From an uncultured Oscillospiraceae bacterium (lineage in GTDB: Bacteria; Bacillota; Clostridia; Oscillospirales; Oscillospiraceae): a DNA stretch of 9,534 nucleotides. The stretch spans positions 1 to 9,534 of the forward strand of contig CAAFEV010000214.1 of the NCBI GenBank assembly GCA_900762005.1. The letters are read 5' to 3'. The notes under the pieces were generated by a model that saw only the letters and a program-made list of their open reading frames with translations, was not told the DNA's origin and made no database searches. How positions within the stretch are numbered: position 1 is the first letter of the stretch; each line of letters begins with the position of its first letter. The translations under genes and the position numbers were made by a program. Positions 1 through 7,386 of this stretch are shown here, piece after piece.

Positions 1-3000
1 ATAGGTTCCTAAGGTTCTTTTTGCCGGAGCGGTGATAATCAACAAATCGCAATTTTGCAGCATATTTGCCGTGATTTCGTCCTTGACAATCGTGACACGG
101 GCGAATTGTTCCGCGCCTAAGAGGGCAATTTTTGTGGTATTGCCCTCATTGTAGCCCGTAACATAGTCGTTATCGTGCGTGCCGTCGATGATAATATCGG
201 TTATCAGTGCCTCGGGCAGGTACTTTAATTGTAGCTCGCCGTTGTACTGCTTCGGTGCGCCCTCAAAGATGCCCTTGACCTGCACGCAGATGCTCATATC
301 GCCGATGCCGTCATAGGTAAAGGGGAATACGTAAGTACCGGTGGAATTTGCACGCAGGATTTCCAAGTCGGCAGCAGAGAGGTTGACCGTCCGCACGACC
401 TCGCCGTCCACGAAGAATTCAACCGAGGTGATGTCCAAATCGGTCTCCTCGTTGTTGAACAGGGAGAGGGTGATATTAAGCGGCTCGCCCTGCACGGGCA
501 AATCGGTATCCGCGCTCAGCTCGGATACGCCGACGGATTCGACCTCGCCGATCCACACCGGAGCGGTCACGGCGAGGTTGCCGTCCGCCTGTGTGATGCG
601 CACAAAATAGTACGAATAGCTTGCCGGAAGGGTGAATTCCACCGTGGACTCGCGGACGGCGGCGGCTTTGTTGGCCACGACCATGCCGCCGTTGGCAACA
701 ATTTCGACGCGGCAGTTGCCGGAGTCGGTCGGGTCCTTAAGCTCCACCTTAAGCGCAATGGTATCCGCAACATCCTCTTCGGTTAGGATGGTGCCCATTT
801 CGTGTCCGTCGAGGGTGTAGTAGATGCTCAGGTCATTATCCTCGGTGGCGTAGACGCGGCGGTTACGCAGGGCATCATAAATGGCGTTGCGGGTCAGCTC
901 GTCTGCCATAATGACGCTGCGGGCGGTATTGGCATCGCCCCAGAAGCCCTTGTGGTTGTCCTGATTATTTGTCGGGGCAAGGTGCCAGCCCAGGTCAAGC
1001 GCACGGGTAAATTCCTCATAGCTGGGGAAATAGCCGGAGGAGCCGACCTTACCCTCGCCGTTGCCGACTTCAAGCAGGCTAATCAGCTCGTCCATCTCGG
1101 GGTCGTAGTAGGCATAGCCCTGAAAATCGCCGAAGGTTTTGCCCGGATGGTTAAACTGGCTGATGGTATTGATATCGCTGCGCAGCGCATCGTAGTAATT
1201 CTTCAGCGCGGTGGAGTAGGAGGAGAACTCGTTTTGCGTGCGGCTCTGGAAGCCGGCGGAGTTATAGGTATTCATATGCCCCAAGCCGTTCGACCATGTC
1301 ATTTCATAGCCATAGAGACAGATGAATTCGCCGTCGGTCGTGTACTCGTCGGCAAGCTCATGGCCGCTGAGCCATTTGCTGCTCATCGAGCCGTCCGTGA
1401 TGCTCGCCTGTAGGTCGTTGTCAAAGGCGTTGGAGTGGTCGGTAACGGCAAGGAAGTCCAGATTTTCCACCTGTACGGCGTGTTGAAACGCCTCCTCGCA
1501 GGAGCCTGCGCCGTCGGAGTAGTTCGTGTGGGAGTGGAGCTGACCGAAGTAAAGGTTGTATTTTTCATTGATGCGGCGGGTGAAATTCAGAACATTCACC
1601 GGGCTGCTCACGTAGCCGGGCTTTTGCGCCTGCACCATCATCGTCAAGCCGTTTTCCAGAAGCTCCGCGCTTAAAAGAGGCTTGCTTGCGTCGTTGTAGG
1701 CGTTCCATGTTACGCCGCTGTCGAAGGAGTAGCGAATGGACGCGCCCTCGGTCGCACAGGTCAGCTTCACGGGCGTATCCACGACGACCGCGCCGCCGTT
1801 CGGGGATGCCTTGACGTTGCCTACCTGTGCCTGCGTGTAGTAATAGTAGGTTTTCACGGAAGGCTCCATGCCGCTCTTTTCCGCCCAGACCTTGATCAGC
1901 GTCGGGAAGGCCGAAAGCACGGGCTTGTTCAGCGGGTCATAGGTCAGAACGGTTGCGCCGCAATCGAGCGAGTAGTAAATCGACGCTCCCTGCGTCGGGG
2001 TGGTAAAGGTCAGCTTCTGCCCTGCCGGAACGCTGCCCTCGGCATCGACGCGGACATAGTCGCACACACTGCCGGTCACAACCGGGCAGCCGGTAAGGGT
2101 CAGTGTATCCACACGCAGGGAGGCACTTTCGCGGACATAGCTGCCGGTGGAGCTTTCTTCGCAGGCCTCGTGCGCGGCATAGAACCGGATGTAGAGCGTC
2201 TTGGCATTTTCCGCACCCTCGGGCACATCGAGCGTGACGTTCATATAGTTGCCCTGCACCGCCATGGGGATTACGCCGCCGACAATGTCATCGTCGCCGG
2301 ATACATCGTAGGTCGCACCGCCGTAGCCGTAGCCGACATAAGCATAGTCGTAGTGACCGCCTGCGAAGGGCAGGAAATTCACGCCGTCGGTGGAGTACTT
2401 GACCGTCAGGGTTTTCGGTCCCTTGCTGCTCACGCGCAGACGCATGGACAGCCCCAAATCCACGTATTTCGCCGTGGAGACCTTGAGCTGGATGTAGTCG
2501 TCTGTCCAGACGGTATTCTCGTCAATTTCGTAGTCCGCTTCCTCCACGCCGGCGGGAATGAGGTAGCCGCTGCCGATACAGGGGTTTTTACTGCCCATGT
2601 AGTAGTTCGTGGAGTTTGTGCTCGATGACGAGAAGCCGGGGGTAACGTTCTCATTTTTCACCATGACGGACAGCTCAGCACCGCCGTCCAGACGGTCGTT
2701 ATCGCTGACGATGTCGCCATAGACGCGCAGCGCACCCTCGTAGTTCGCGTTCCCGCCCCAGCGGGCAATCGTTCTGCGTTTCCCGGCACTGTAGCCGCCG
2801 GAGAGATTTGCAGCACCGTCGTATTCCGGAATGACGATTTTGTTCTCGTCATAGAGCGGCGTAACGTTCCAGTCGGCGGGATATACAACCTGCGCCGGGT
2901 TCGGCTGCCGCGCCGAGGAATCGACAATGCCGGAAATCGTGATTTTATTGATTTTGCTGCTGCCGCCGTTTTTGATGTTGCTGCCGTTGATTGCCTCGTT

Positions 3001-5106
3001 ATCTGCGGCAACCAGCCGCAGCACCAGATTCGGGCTCCGCGCCGCGTCCGGCAGCTCTAACGTGTAGTATTTCAGCGTGGTGGTGAGGGAGAGCGTGGCA
3101 AACTCAATCCACGTCTCGCCCATATCGGTGGTGTAGCGCAGGGAGATGTTACGCGGGCCGGTTGCCGAGGAGGCAAGGCGCAGCTTGACGGTCATCTGCG
3201 AAAGCCCAGAGGTATTTGCAACAAGCTGCCAATAGCTGCCCGCGACCCAGCCGGTCTGTGCAAGTGCCTCGGTGCTGTAGATGGTATAGGTACTGCTGAC
3301 ATGGCTCAGCGTGCCCCAGCCGACATTCGCCGTTGCCGGTAAATTCGCCGCCTCGGTAAATTCCCAATAGGCAACCGTATCACCGACGACGGTTGCGTTG
3401 CCTGCCGAGGGGTCGAGCAGAGAGGGGGCGTAGTCCGCAGGATAGGTCGCCGCTGCCGGGTTCGCCGCATGGCTGCCCGTCAGCGTGCCGGTTAGGATAA
3501 CGCGGTTGATTTTACCCGCGCCGCCCGCGCCGATTTCAAGGGGCTTTTCCCCGGTGCTGCCGACGGCGGTTGCATCCGCAACCGCAAAGCGCAGCAGCAG
3601 GTTCGCGCTCTGCGCCGCATCGGGAATCGTAAAGCTGTATTCACTCAGAGCCGCTGTGACACTGACGGTGGAGATATCTGTCCACGCCTCGCCGTTATCG
3701 AGGGAGTATTGCAGGGTATAGTTACGCGGTGCGGTGGAGGTGCCGAGCAGCTTTGCTGTCAGCTTCATTCCGGTGTAGCCCGTGGTGTTGGCGATAAAGA
3801 GCCAATACGAGCCGACTGTCCATTTTTTCACGGAGAGCGCACCGCCGGTAAATTCCGGGTTGATGCTCAGAGAGTTTGCGAGATAGCCGTAGCCCACCTG
3901 CGCCATAGCGGGGAGCTGGGCAGGGTCCTTGAACTGCCACGCGGCAATCGCGTTCTTAGGCAGAGGATCGTCCTCAACAGTGCTGCCGCCGCCTCCGCCG
4001 TTGACAAAGCCGTAGGGATAGGACGGGTCGGAGGGATTGTCCACCCTGCCCTCGCCGGCCTTTCCGGTCAATTCAACGCTGTTGATTTTGCTGTTGCCCT
4101 TTTCGCCGACGGTGCCGCCGCTGACGCTCTCGCTGTCGCTGACGCGCAGCCGCAGCAGCAGATTGTCGCTCTGCGCAGCATCGGGTAGGGCAATGGTTTT
4201 GGTTTTCAGCGCACTGTCGGTCAAGGCATAGCCGTCCACCGGCACCCAGTTGATGCCCAAATCCACCGAGTACTCCACGGCGAAGTTCCGCGGACCGGTA
4301 CCGGAGGATTTGACATCCGCCGAGAATTTCATATCCGTGCAGCCGGAGGTGTTAAAGATAAACAGCCAGTAATCGTCCTCAACCCAGTTTTCCGCCGTGA
4401 GTGCCTCGGTGGCATAGGTCGGGTAGCTCGTGACGGTGCTTGCCAGATAGCCGTAGCCCGTGTTCGCCTTACAGGGCAGAGTCACCGCTTCGTCAAAATT
4501 GAAGGTGGCAAGCGTCTCATAGTCCTCGGGCATACTGTAAAGACGAATGAAGGCAATGCGGCTCGTGCCCGCACTTGCAACCGTGCCGCCGTTGATGCTC
4601 ACGCTGTCGGCGGGGCGCAGACGGATGCACAGATTGTCGCAGACAGCCTCATCGGGCAGGAGAATACCGCTGACAACCTTTGTCTCCTTGTTTCCCTCGA
4701 TGGTATAGCTGCCGGTCTGTGTCCACGTTTCGCCCACATCGTCGGAGTACTCCACCACCCAGTTGGCAGGGCCGGTGTTCGACCCCGAGGCGCGCAGAGA
4801 CAGCTCCAGCTTTCGGTAGCCCGTGGCGTCAATGTTGCTGAACAGCCAGTATTTTGCGGTGCTCCATTTCGCATGGTTGTAGTACCCCGTGGTGGAGACA
4901 GAAATGGCATCCGCATCGGAATGCGTCAGCTCGCCTGTGCCCGTGGTCGCGGCAAATAAGGTGCTCGCAGGCGCGGAGTCATTCAGCTCCCATGCGGAGA
5001 TGAGGACGCTCGCGTTGCCTGCAAGTGCCGTCACAGGGAGTACCGAGAGCAGCATTGCCAAGATCAGAAGCAGTGCGGCAAGCCGGGAGAGAGAATGGTG
5101 TTTCAT
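1..5106 (-). CDS. Giant secreted multidomain PHP metallohydrolase (CehA/McbA-like), 3' end outside the window
   Basis: The frame is open from the ATG at 5106 to base 1 (1702 codons, no stop), so the C terminus is missing. Residues 1-29 form a signal peptide (basic start, Leu-rich core, cleavage after T-A-L-A), so the protein is exported. Four beta-rich repeats follow (about 36-195, 198-348, 385-540, 577-727), with a Gly5-Ser linker at 370-375, then a longer degenerate fifth (about 740-1008) and two chitobiase/hexosaminidase C-terminal-like modules (about 1018-1092 and 1095-1178). The PHP domain (about 1183-1410) shows QLHSH (H1191, H1193), TDH (H1224), GYE (E1268), H1277, NHP (H1320), E1346 and QDNH (D1383, H1385), which matches the metal ligands of CehA/McbA-type PHP hydrolases. 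An Ig/CARDB-like stretch (about 1520-1630) and a partial alpha/beta domain (1634-1702) follow. PHP enzymes hydrolyse phosphoesters or other esters; the substrate here cannot be told. The modules probably bind cell wall or glycan (inference). It lies 91 bases downstream of a Crp/Fnr regulator gene. Confidence 0.92.
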   Translation of the reverse strand, partial: MKHHSLSRLAALLLILAMLLSVLPVTALAGNASVLISAWELNDSAPASTLFAATTGTGELTHSDADAISVSTTGYYNHAKWSTAKYWLFSNIDATGYRKLELSLRASGSNTGPANWVVEYSDDVGETWTQTGSYTIEGNKETKVVSGILLPDEAVCDNLCIRLRPADSVSINGGTVASAGTSRIAFIRLYSMPEDYETLATFNFDEAVTLPCKANTGYGYLASTVTSYPTYATEALTAENWVEDDYWLFIFNTSGCTDMKFSADVKSSGTGPRNFAVEYSVDLGINWVPVDGYALTDSALKTKTIALPDAAQSDNLLLRLRVSDSESVSGGTVGEKGNSKINSVELTGKAGEGRVDNPSDPSYPYGFVNGGGGGSTVEDDPLPKNAIAAWQFKDPAQLPAMAQVGYGYLANSLSINPEFTGGALSVKKWTVGSYWLFIANTTGYTGMKLTAKLLGTSTAPRNYTLQYSLDNGEAWTDISTVSVTAALSEYSFTIPDAAQSANLLLRFAVADATAVGSTGEKPLEIGAGGAGKINRVILTGTLTGSHAANPAAATYPADYAPSLLDPSAGNATVVGDTVAYWEFTEAANLPATANVGWGTLSHVSSTYTIYSTEALAQTGWVAGSYWQLVANTSGLSQMTVKLRLASSATGPRNISLRYTTDMGETWIEFATLSLTTTLKYYTLELPDAARSPNLVLRLVAADNEAINGSNIKNGGSSKINKITISGIVDSSARQPNPAQVVYPADWNVTPLYDENKIVIPEYDGAANLSGGYSAGKRRTIARWGGNANYEGALRVYGDIVSDNDRLDGGAELSVMVKNENVTPGFSSSSTNSTNYYMGSKNPCIGSGYLIPAGVEEADYEIDENTVWTDDYIQLKVSTAKYVDLGLSMRLRVSSKGPKTLTVKYSTDGVNFLPFAGGHYDYAYVGYGYGGATYDVSGDDDIVGGVIPMAVQGNYMNVTLDVPEGAENAKTLYIRFYAAHEACEESSTGSYVRESASLRVDTLTLTGCPVVTGSVCDYVRVDAEGSVPAGQKLTFTTPTQGASIYYSLDCGATVLTYDPLNKPVLSAFPTLIKVWAEKSGMEPSVKTYYYYTQAQVGNVKASPNGGAVVVDTPVKLTCATEGASIRYSFDSGVTWNAYNDASKPLLSAELLENGLTMMVQAQKPGYVSSPVNVLNFTRRINEKYNLYFGQLHSHTNYSDGAGSCEEAFQHAVQVENLDFLAVTDHSNAFDNDLQASITDGSMSSKWLSGHELADEYTTDGEFICLYGYEMTWSNGLGHMNTYNSAGFQSRTQNEFSSYSTALKNYYDALRSDINTISQFNHPGKTFGDFQGYAYYDPEMDELISLLEVGNGEGKVGSSGYFPSYEEFTRALDLGWHLAPTNNQDNHKGFWGDANTARSVIMADELTRNAIYDALRNRRVYATEDNDLSIYYTLDGHEMGTILTEEDVADTIALKVELKDPTDSGNCRVEIVANGGMVVANKAAAVRESTVEFTLPASYSYYFVRITQADGNLAVTAPVWIGEVESVGVSELSADTDLPVQGEPLNITLSLFNNEETDLDITSVEFFVDGEVVRTVNLSAADLEILRANSTGTYVFPFTYDGIGDMSICVQVKGIFEGAPKQYNGELQLKYLPEALITDIIIDGTHDNDYVTGYNEGNTTKIALLGAEQFARVTIVKDEITANMLQNCDLLIITAPAKRTLGTY
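2926..5001 (-). repeat. Four tandem diverged ~150-160-residue modules in the PHP protein
   Basis: Four copies lie at about 4522-5001, 4063-4515, 3487-3954 and 2926-3378. Each follows the same order: an opening aromatic strand (AWEL, TFNF, AWQF, YWEF), a YWLF-type motif followed by NTxG (YWLFSN, YWLFIFNTSG, YWLFIANTTG, YWQLVANTSG), a TGPRN-like turn before a Y-S/T-x-D strand with a G-x-x-W, a segment of the form DAAQSxNLLLRL, and a closing SKINxVxLTG. The copies are alike in protein but diverged in DNA, so this is an old duplication. The pattern fits a beta-sandwich adhesive or carbohydrate-binding-like module; I cannot match it to a named family with certainty. Copy 1 is the most diverged. 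A fifth, longer and degenerate copy seems to follow at about residues 740-1008 (SSKGPKTLTVKYSTDG and a closing VDTLTLTG). Confidence 0.75.
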
Positions 5107-5112
5107 GATTGG

Positions 5113-5120
5113 TTCTCCTT
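5113..5120 (-). promoter_or_regulatory. Shine-Dalgarno site of the PHP protein
   Basis: AAGGAGAA on the minus strand lies 7 bases before the ATG at 5106. It fixes this start, which is also directly followed by a clean signal peptide. I see no clear promoter between the upstream regulator gene and this site. Confidence 0.85.
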
Positions 5121-5197
5121 TTTGTGTAATTCTTTCAAACGGGTTACAGAAAGGCTTGCGGTACTTTTGCGAAAAAAAGCGATTGCCGCGGGATAGA

Positions 5198-5803
5198 TCA
5201 GAGACGCAGACGGATGGTGCCGGAGGAGATGGAAATCAGCTTCAGCTCCTTCAGCTCCGCCAATGCGCGATTCAGGCTTCTGATGGAGGTACCTGCCATC
5301 TCCGCCAGAATATCCTTGGTGTAGAGAAAATAGTTGCTCTCGCTGAGATTTTCCTGAATAATTCGGAAAACCTTCTCGCGCAGAACCATGCACTCGGTAT
5401 GAATTTTATCGTTCCCCGAACGCAGCAAACGGTCGCAGACAACCGAGAAAATATAGCGTGAAAAGGCGTTACAGGTGTTCCAAAGGAGGAAAAACTGTTC
5501 GCTCGTGAATTCATATAGCTCGCAGGGGGTCAGGGCGATGATGCTGCGGTCCTCCGTGCGCATCTTGATTGCCTCCATCTCGCCGAAAAAATCCCCGGCG
5601 TGGTAGAGATCGATAATCACCGACGGCAGCTCGGCATCCTCATATATCAGCTTCACCGTACCGCTCTCTAAAATACAAAAGCTGTTGAAGGGTTCACCGG
5701 CGCGTTTGAGAAAATCGCCCCGTTCATAATGACGGCGCGTTGACATCGTGAGCAGATTGCGGTCAATCGTGCTGAGCAGAGTCGCTCCGATGTGCTGCTT
5801 CAT
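5198..5803 (-). CDS. Crp/Fnr-family transcriptional regulator
   Basis: This 201-residue protein has the two-domain Crp/Fnr plan. Residues about 12-115 form a cyclic-nucleotide-binding-type beta roll, with RGDFLKRAGE (28-37), a LESGTVKL strand (45-52) and GDFFGEMEA (70-78). A long dimer helix spans about 116-150, and a winged helix-turn-helix about 160-199 (recognition region near GTSIRSLNRAL, 171-181). The phosphate-binding-cassette pattern is partly kept: G74-E75 and R86-S87 align with the Gly-Glu and Arg-Ser that contact cAMP in Crp, with one extra residue between. The Cys pattern of an Fnr iron-sulfur cluster is absent from the N terminus, so direct oxygen sensing that way is unlikely; the ligand is unknown. 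The overall look is near the YeiL-like branch. A weak ribosome site (AGGTGG at 5813-5818, 9-base spacer) supports the ATG at 5803. It has its own promoter and precedes the giant PHP gene, a plausible target. Confidence 0.92.
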   Translation of the reverse strand: MKQHIGATLLSTIDRNLLTMSTRRHYERGDFLKRAGEPFNSFCILESGTVKLIYEDAELPSVIIDLYHAGDFFGEMEAIKMRTEDRSIIALTPCELYEFTSEQFFLLWNTCNAFSRYIFSVVCDRLLRSGNDKIHTECMVLREKVFRIIQENLSESNYFLYTKDILAEMAGTSIRSLNRALAELKELKLISISSGTIRLRL

Positions 5804-5838
5804 GGGGGTTCACCACCTGTTTTATTTGTTATCGTATT

Positions 5839-5867
5839 ATTATACCTTATTTTCAATTATGTTGCAA
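5839..5867 (-). promoter_or_regulatory. Sigma-A-type promoter of the Crp/Fnr gene
   Basis: On the minus strand TTGCAA (5862-5867) and TATAAT (5839-5844) are 17 bases apart, within an AT-rich stretch. The predicted transcription start lies near 5832, giving a leader of about 30 bases before the ATG at 5803. It may also drive the PHP gene by read-through. Confidence 0.8.
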
Positions 5868-5877
5868 GTATTTTGCA
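5863..5877. promoter_or_regulatory. Inverted repeat over the -35 box, candidate operator
   Basis: The sequence reads TGCAA-N5-TTGCA, a perfect 5-base inverted repeat that overlaps the -35 hexamer of the Crp/Fnr promoter. Dimeric Crp/Fnr proteins bind such two-fold sites and often regulate themselves, and binding here would block RNA polymerase. The half-site differs from Fnr (TTGAT) and Crp (TGTGA) consensus, and five-base arms can arise by chance in AT-rich DNA. The operator role is inference. Confidence 0.35.
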
Positions 5878-5900
5878 TTGAAATATGCCGAAAAGTGAAA

Positions 5901-5926
5901 CGAAAACGCCGCCCCGAAGGGCGGCG
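5901..5926 (-). terminator. Rho-independent terminator of the two-component/HtrA operon
   Basis: An 8-base-pair GC-rich stem (5919-5926 with 5907-5914) closes a TTCG tetraloop on the minus strand and is followed by GTTTTCGTTTC, a broken T tract. It lies about 100 bases after the stop of the HtrA-like gene and before the next promoter, as expected for an operon end. The tail is interrupted, so termination may be incomplete. Confidence 0.8.
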
Positions 5927-6027
5927 CAGCGTATTGTTTTCGCGTTGTTTGCTGTATCGGCAGGAATTCCGCAAGAGCGGATTTCAATACTCCCGCGCAG
6001 GCTTTCGGCGTCGGGGCAGCAGGGCTG

Positions 6028-7368
6028 CTATTCCGACGGCAGGGTTTCGTCCAGCGGCACTGCGGTATAGTAGTATTTCCCGGCGCGGTAAAGCGTTATT
6101 TTTACAATGTCTCCGGCCTGGTAGCTGTTCAGAATAATCACATAGTCCGCAGCACGCTTCATCTTTACGCCGTCGATTGTCAGCAAAACATCGCCCGCCT
6201 GTAAGCCGGCGGCATAGGCGTTGCTGCCGGGTGTGACATGCTCGATGACAATACCCTGCGGCAAATTCCAGTACAGCCGCTGCGGCGCGGTCATTTCCGA
6301 GATTTCCAGTCCAAGGGTCGCACGTCCTGCAACGCAGCCATAGTGGATTAAGTCCATAATAACCGATTTTGCCTCGTGTATCGGCATGACAAAGCCAACG
6401 TCCGCCGCGCTGTCGGCAGCGACGTAGCCGCCCGCCGAGGTGATGCCCAGTCCGATGACCTGTCCGCATTGATTAATTAACAAGCCGCCCGTGTTCAAAC
6501 TGAGCAGCGGAATATCGGTTTGCAGCAGCGTCATCGAGAGACTGCCGTTATTAACATCGGGCGTCACTGCGGAAATCATGCCCGTCTGCATTGTGCCCGG
6601 CATCTCCTGTCCGAACGGATTGCCGATGGCAAGCACCGCCTGCCCCGGTCTCAGCTCCTCCGACTCGCCCAGCTCCGCCGGGACCAAATCGTGCGCTTCG
6701 ATTTTCAATACCACAAGCTGCGTCGGCGGGTCTGTGCCGACCAGAGAGGCATCGAACCGCTCGCCGTCGGGCGTAATGACATAAATATCGTCGGCATAGG
6801 TCGTAAAGTCCGTATGTGCAAGGACATAGCCGTCCCGCGATAAAACCACGCCGGTGGAGACCTCCTCTACACCGTCCTCAACCGCCACCACAATCATTGT
6901 CGATTTCATGATTCTTTCGTAAACCGCCTCGTTACTCAGCGGTTCGGTTGCGGGCAGAAGCGGGAGAATATCCACCTCACGCGTGGTAATATCCGGTTGA
7001 TTCACACTGACCGTAGGCAGCACGTTCTCCGCTACCGTGGCTGTGGCAGCCGGTATCCCCGTTTCCCTGTCGCTATAAAGCAGATTGGTAATCAGCAGCA
7101 CCGCAAGTGTTGCCAGACACGCGACGAGCCCAATCAGCAGCAGTGTCACCTGCGAATTCCGCCATTTTTTCGGCTGGGTTCCGGTGGTGTAATAATCCGT
7201 CTGCGGCTGCTCTGCCGGTTTCGGAATTTCACGGAAGCTCGGCTCCACCGGGTCATAAGCATTTCCCGCCTGCGCAGATTTCATTATGGATTTGTCCGGT
7301 GCGGCGTTCTCCGGCGTTTCCCCGGCAGACGGTGCTTGTCCGGAGATCGGGGATGTTTCGTCGTTCAT
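6028..7368 (-). CDS. Membrane-anchored HtrA-like PDZ protein lacking the catalytic triad (pseudoprotease)
   Basis: 446 residues. A hydrophilic, Pro-rich cytoplasmic tail (1-73) leads into one membrane helix (about 74-96), a linker, a trypsin-like HtrA fold (about 150-340) and a PDZ domain (about 350-440, starting near LGLEI). The fold is recognisable from DGYVLA, LVGTDPPT, LVVLKI, AIGNPFGQ, LLQTD, GQVIGLGI and GFVMPI, in HtrA order and spacing. Ungapped comparison with the family motifs shows that all three catalytic residues are replaced: the His of NHVV is D187, the Asp of DLAVLKI is Q217, and the Ser of GNSGG is T293. The oxyanion-loop Gly of PGNSG is Leu291. Proteolysis is therefore very unlikely; the protein may bind unfolded or C-terminal peptides through the PDZ domain outside the membrane. 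It starts 18 bases after the kinase gene, so a role in envelope-stress sensing with that kinase is likely (inference). H185 lies two residues from the expected position and is unlikely to substitute. Confidence 0.93.
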   Translation of the reverse strand: MNDETSPISGQAPSAGETPENAAPDKSIMKSAQAGNAYDPVEPSFREIPKPAEQPQTDYYTTGTQPKKWRNSQVTLLLIGLVACLATLAVLLITNLLYSDRETGIPAATATVAENVLPTVSVNQPDITTREVDILPLLPATEPLSNEAVYERIMKSTMIVVAVEDGVEEVSTGVVLSRDGYVLAHTDFTTYADDIYVITPDGERFDASLVGTDPPTQLVVLKIEAHDLVPAELGESEELRPGQAVLAIGNPFGQEMPGTMQTGMISAVTPDVNNGSLSMTLLQTDIPLLSLNTGGLLINQCGQVIGLGITSAGGYVAADSAADVGFVMPIHEAKSVIMDLIHYGCVAGRATLGLEISEMTAPQRLYWNLPQGIVIEHVTPGSNAYAAGLQAGDVLLTIDGVKMKRAADYVIILNSYQAGDIVKITLYRAGKYYYTAVPLDETLPSE

Positions 7369-7374
7369 TGGATG

Positions 7375-7382
7375 CCTCCTTT
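7375..7382 (-). promoter_or_regulatory. Strong Shine-Dalgarno site of the HtrA-like gene
   Basis: AAAGGAGG on the minus strand, 6 bases before the ATG at 7368. It lies inside the 18-base gap after the kinase stop codon. A near-consensus site after a weak one in front of the kinase suggests that the HtrA-like protein is made in excess over the kinase. Confidence 0.85.
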
Positions 7383-7386
7383 CTCG

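Noticed and set aside
802..1413. Plus-strand open frame of 203 codons inside the PHP gene, and similar ones at 2170-2628 and 3709-4188
   Set aside because: They lie wholly antisense to a 1702-codon frame with recognisable domains. Their translations are Val/Ala/Gly-rich without motifs, as expected of GC-rich antisense frames, and I see no ribosome site that demands them.
5172..5192. Possible terminator between the Crp/Fnr gene and the PHP gene (T7 run on the minus strand)
   Set aside because: The T run is preceded only by a 3-base-pair stem (GCG/CGC), too weak for an intrinsic terminator.
5198..5803. Fnr-type oxygen sensor with an iron-sulfur cluster
   Set aside because: The cysteines are scattered (43, 94, 111, 123, 138) and do not form the N-terminal cluster motif.
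5968..5981. Small hairpin TCCGC-N4-GCGGA between the HtrA-like stop codon and the terminator
   Set aside because: Only five base pairs and no T tract; probably chance or a minor element of the 3' untranslated region.
5984..6469. Minus-strand open frame of 161 codons overlapping the 3' part of the HtrA-like gene
   Set aside because: It is a frame-shifted shadow of the PDZ region, Arg/Cys/Gly-rich with no domain, while the main frame carries clear HtrA/PDZ motifs.
6814..6816. H185 of the HtrA-like protein as a possible catalytic His
   Set aside because: The flanking DGYVLA and ADDIYV anchors align without gaps to the family, placing D187 and not H185 at the catalytic position; the Asp and Ser positions are also lost.
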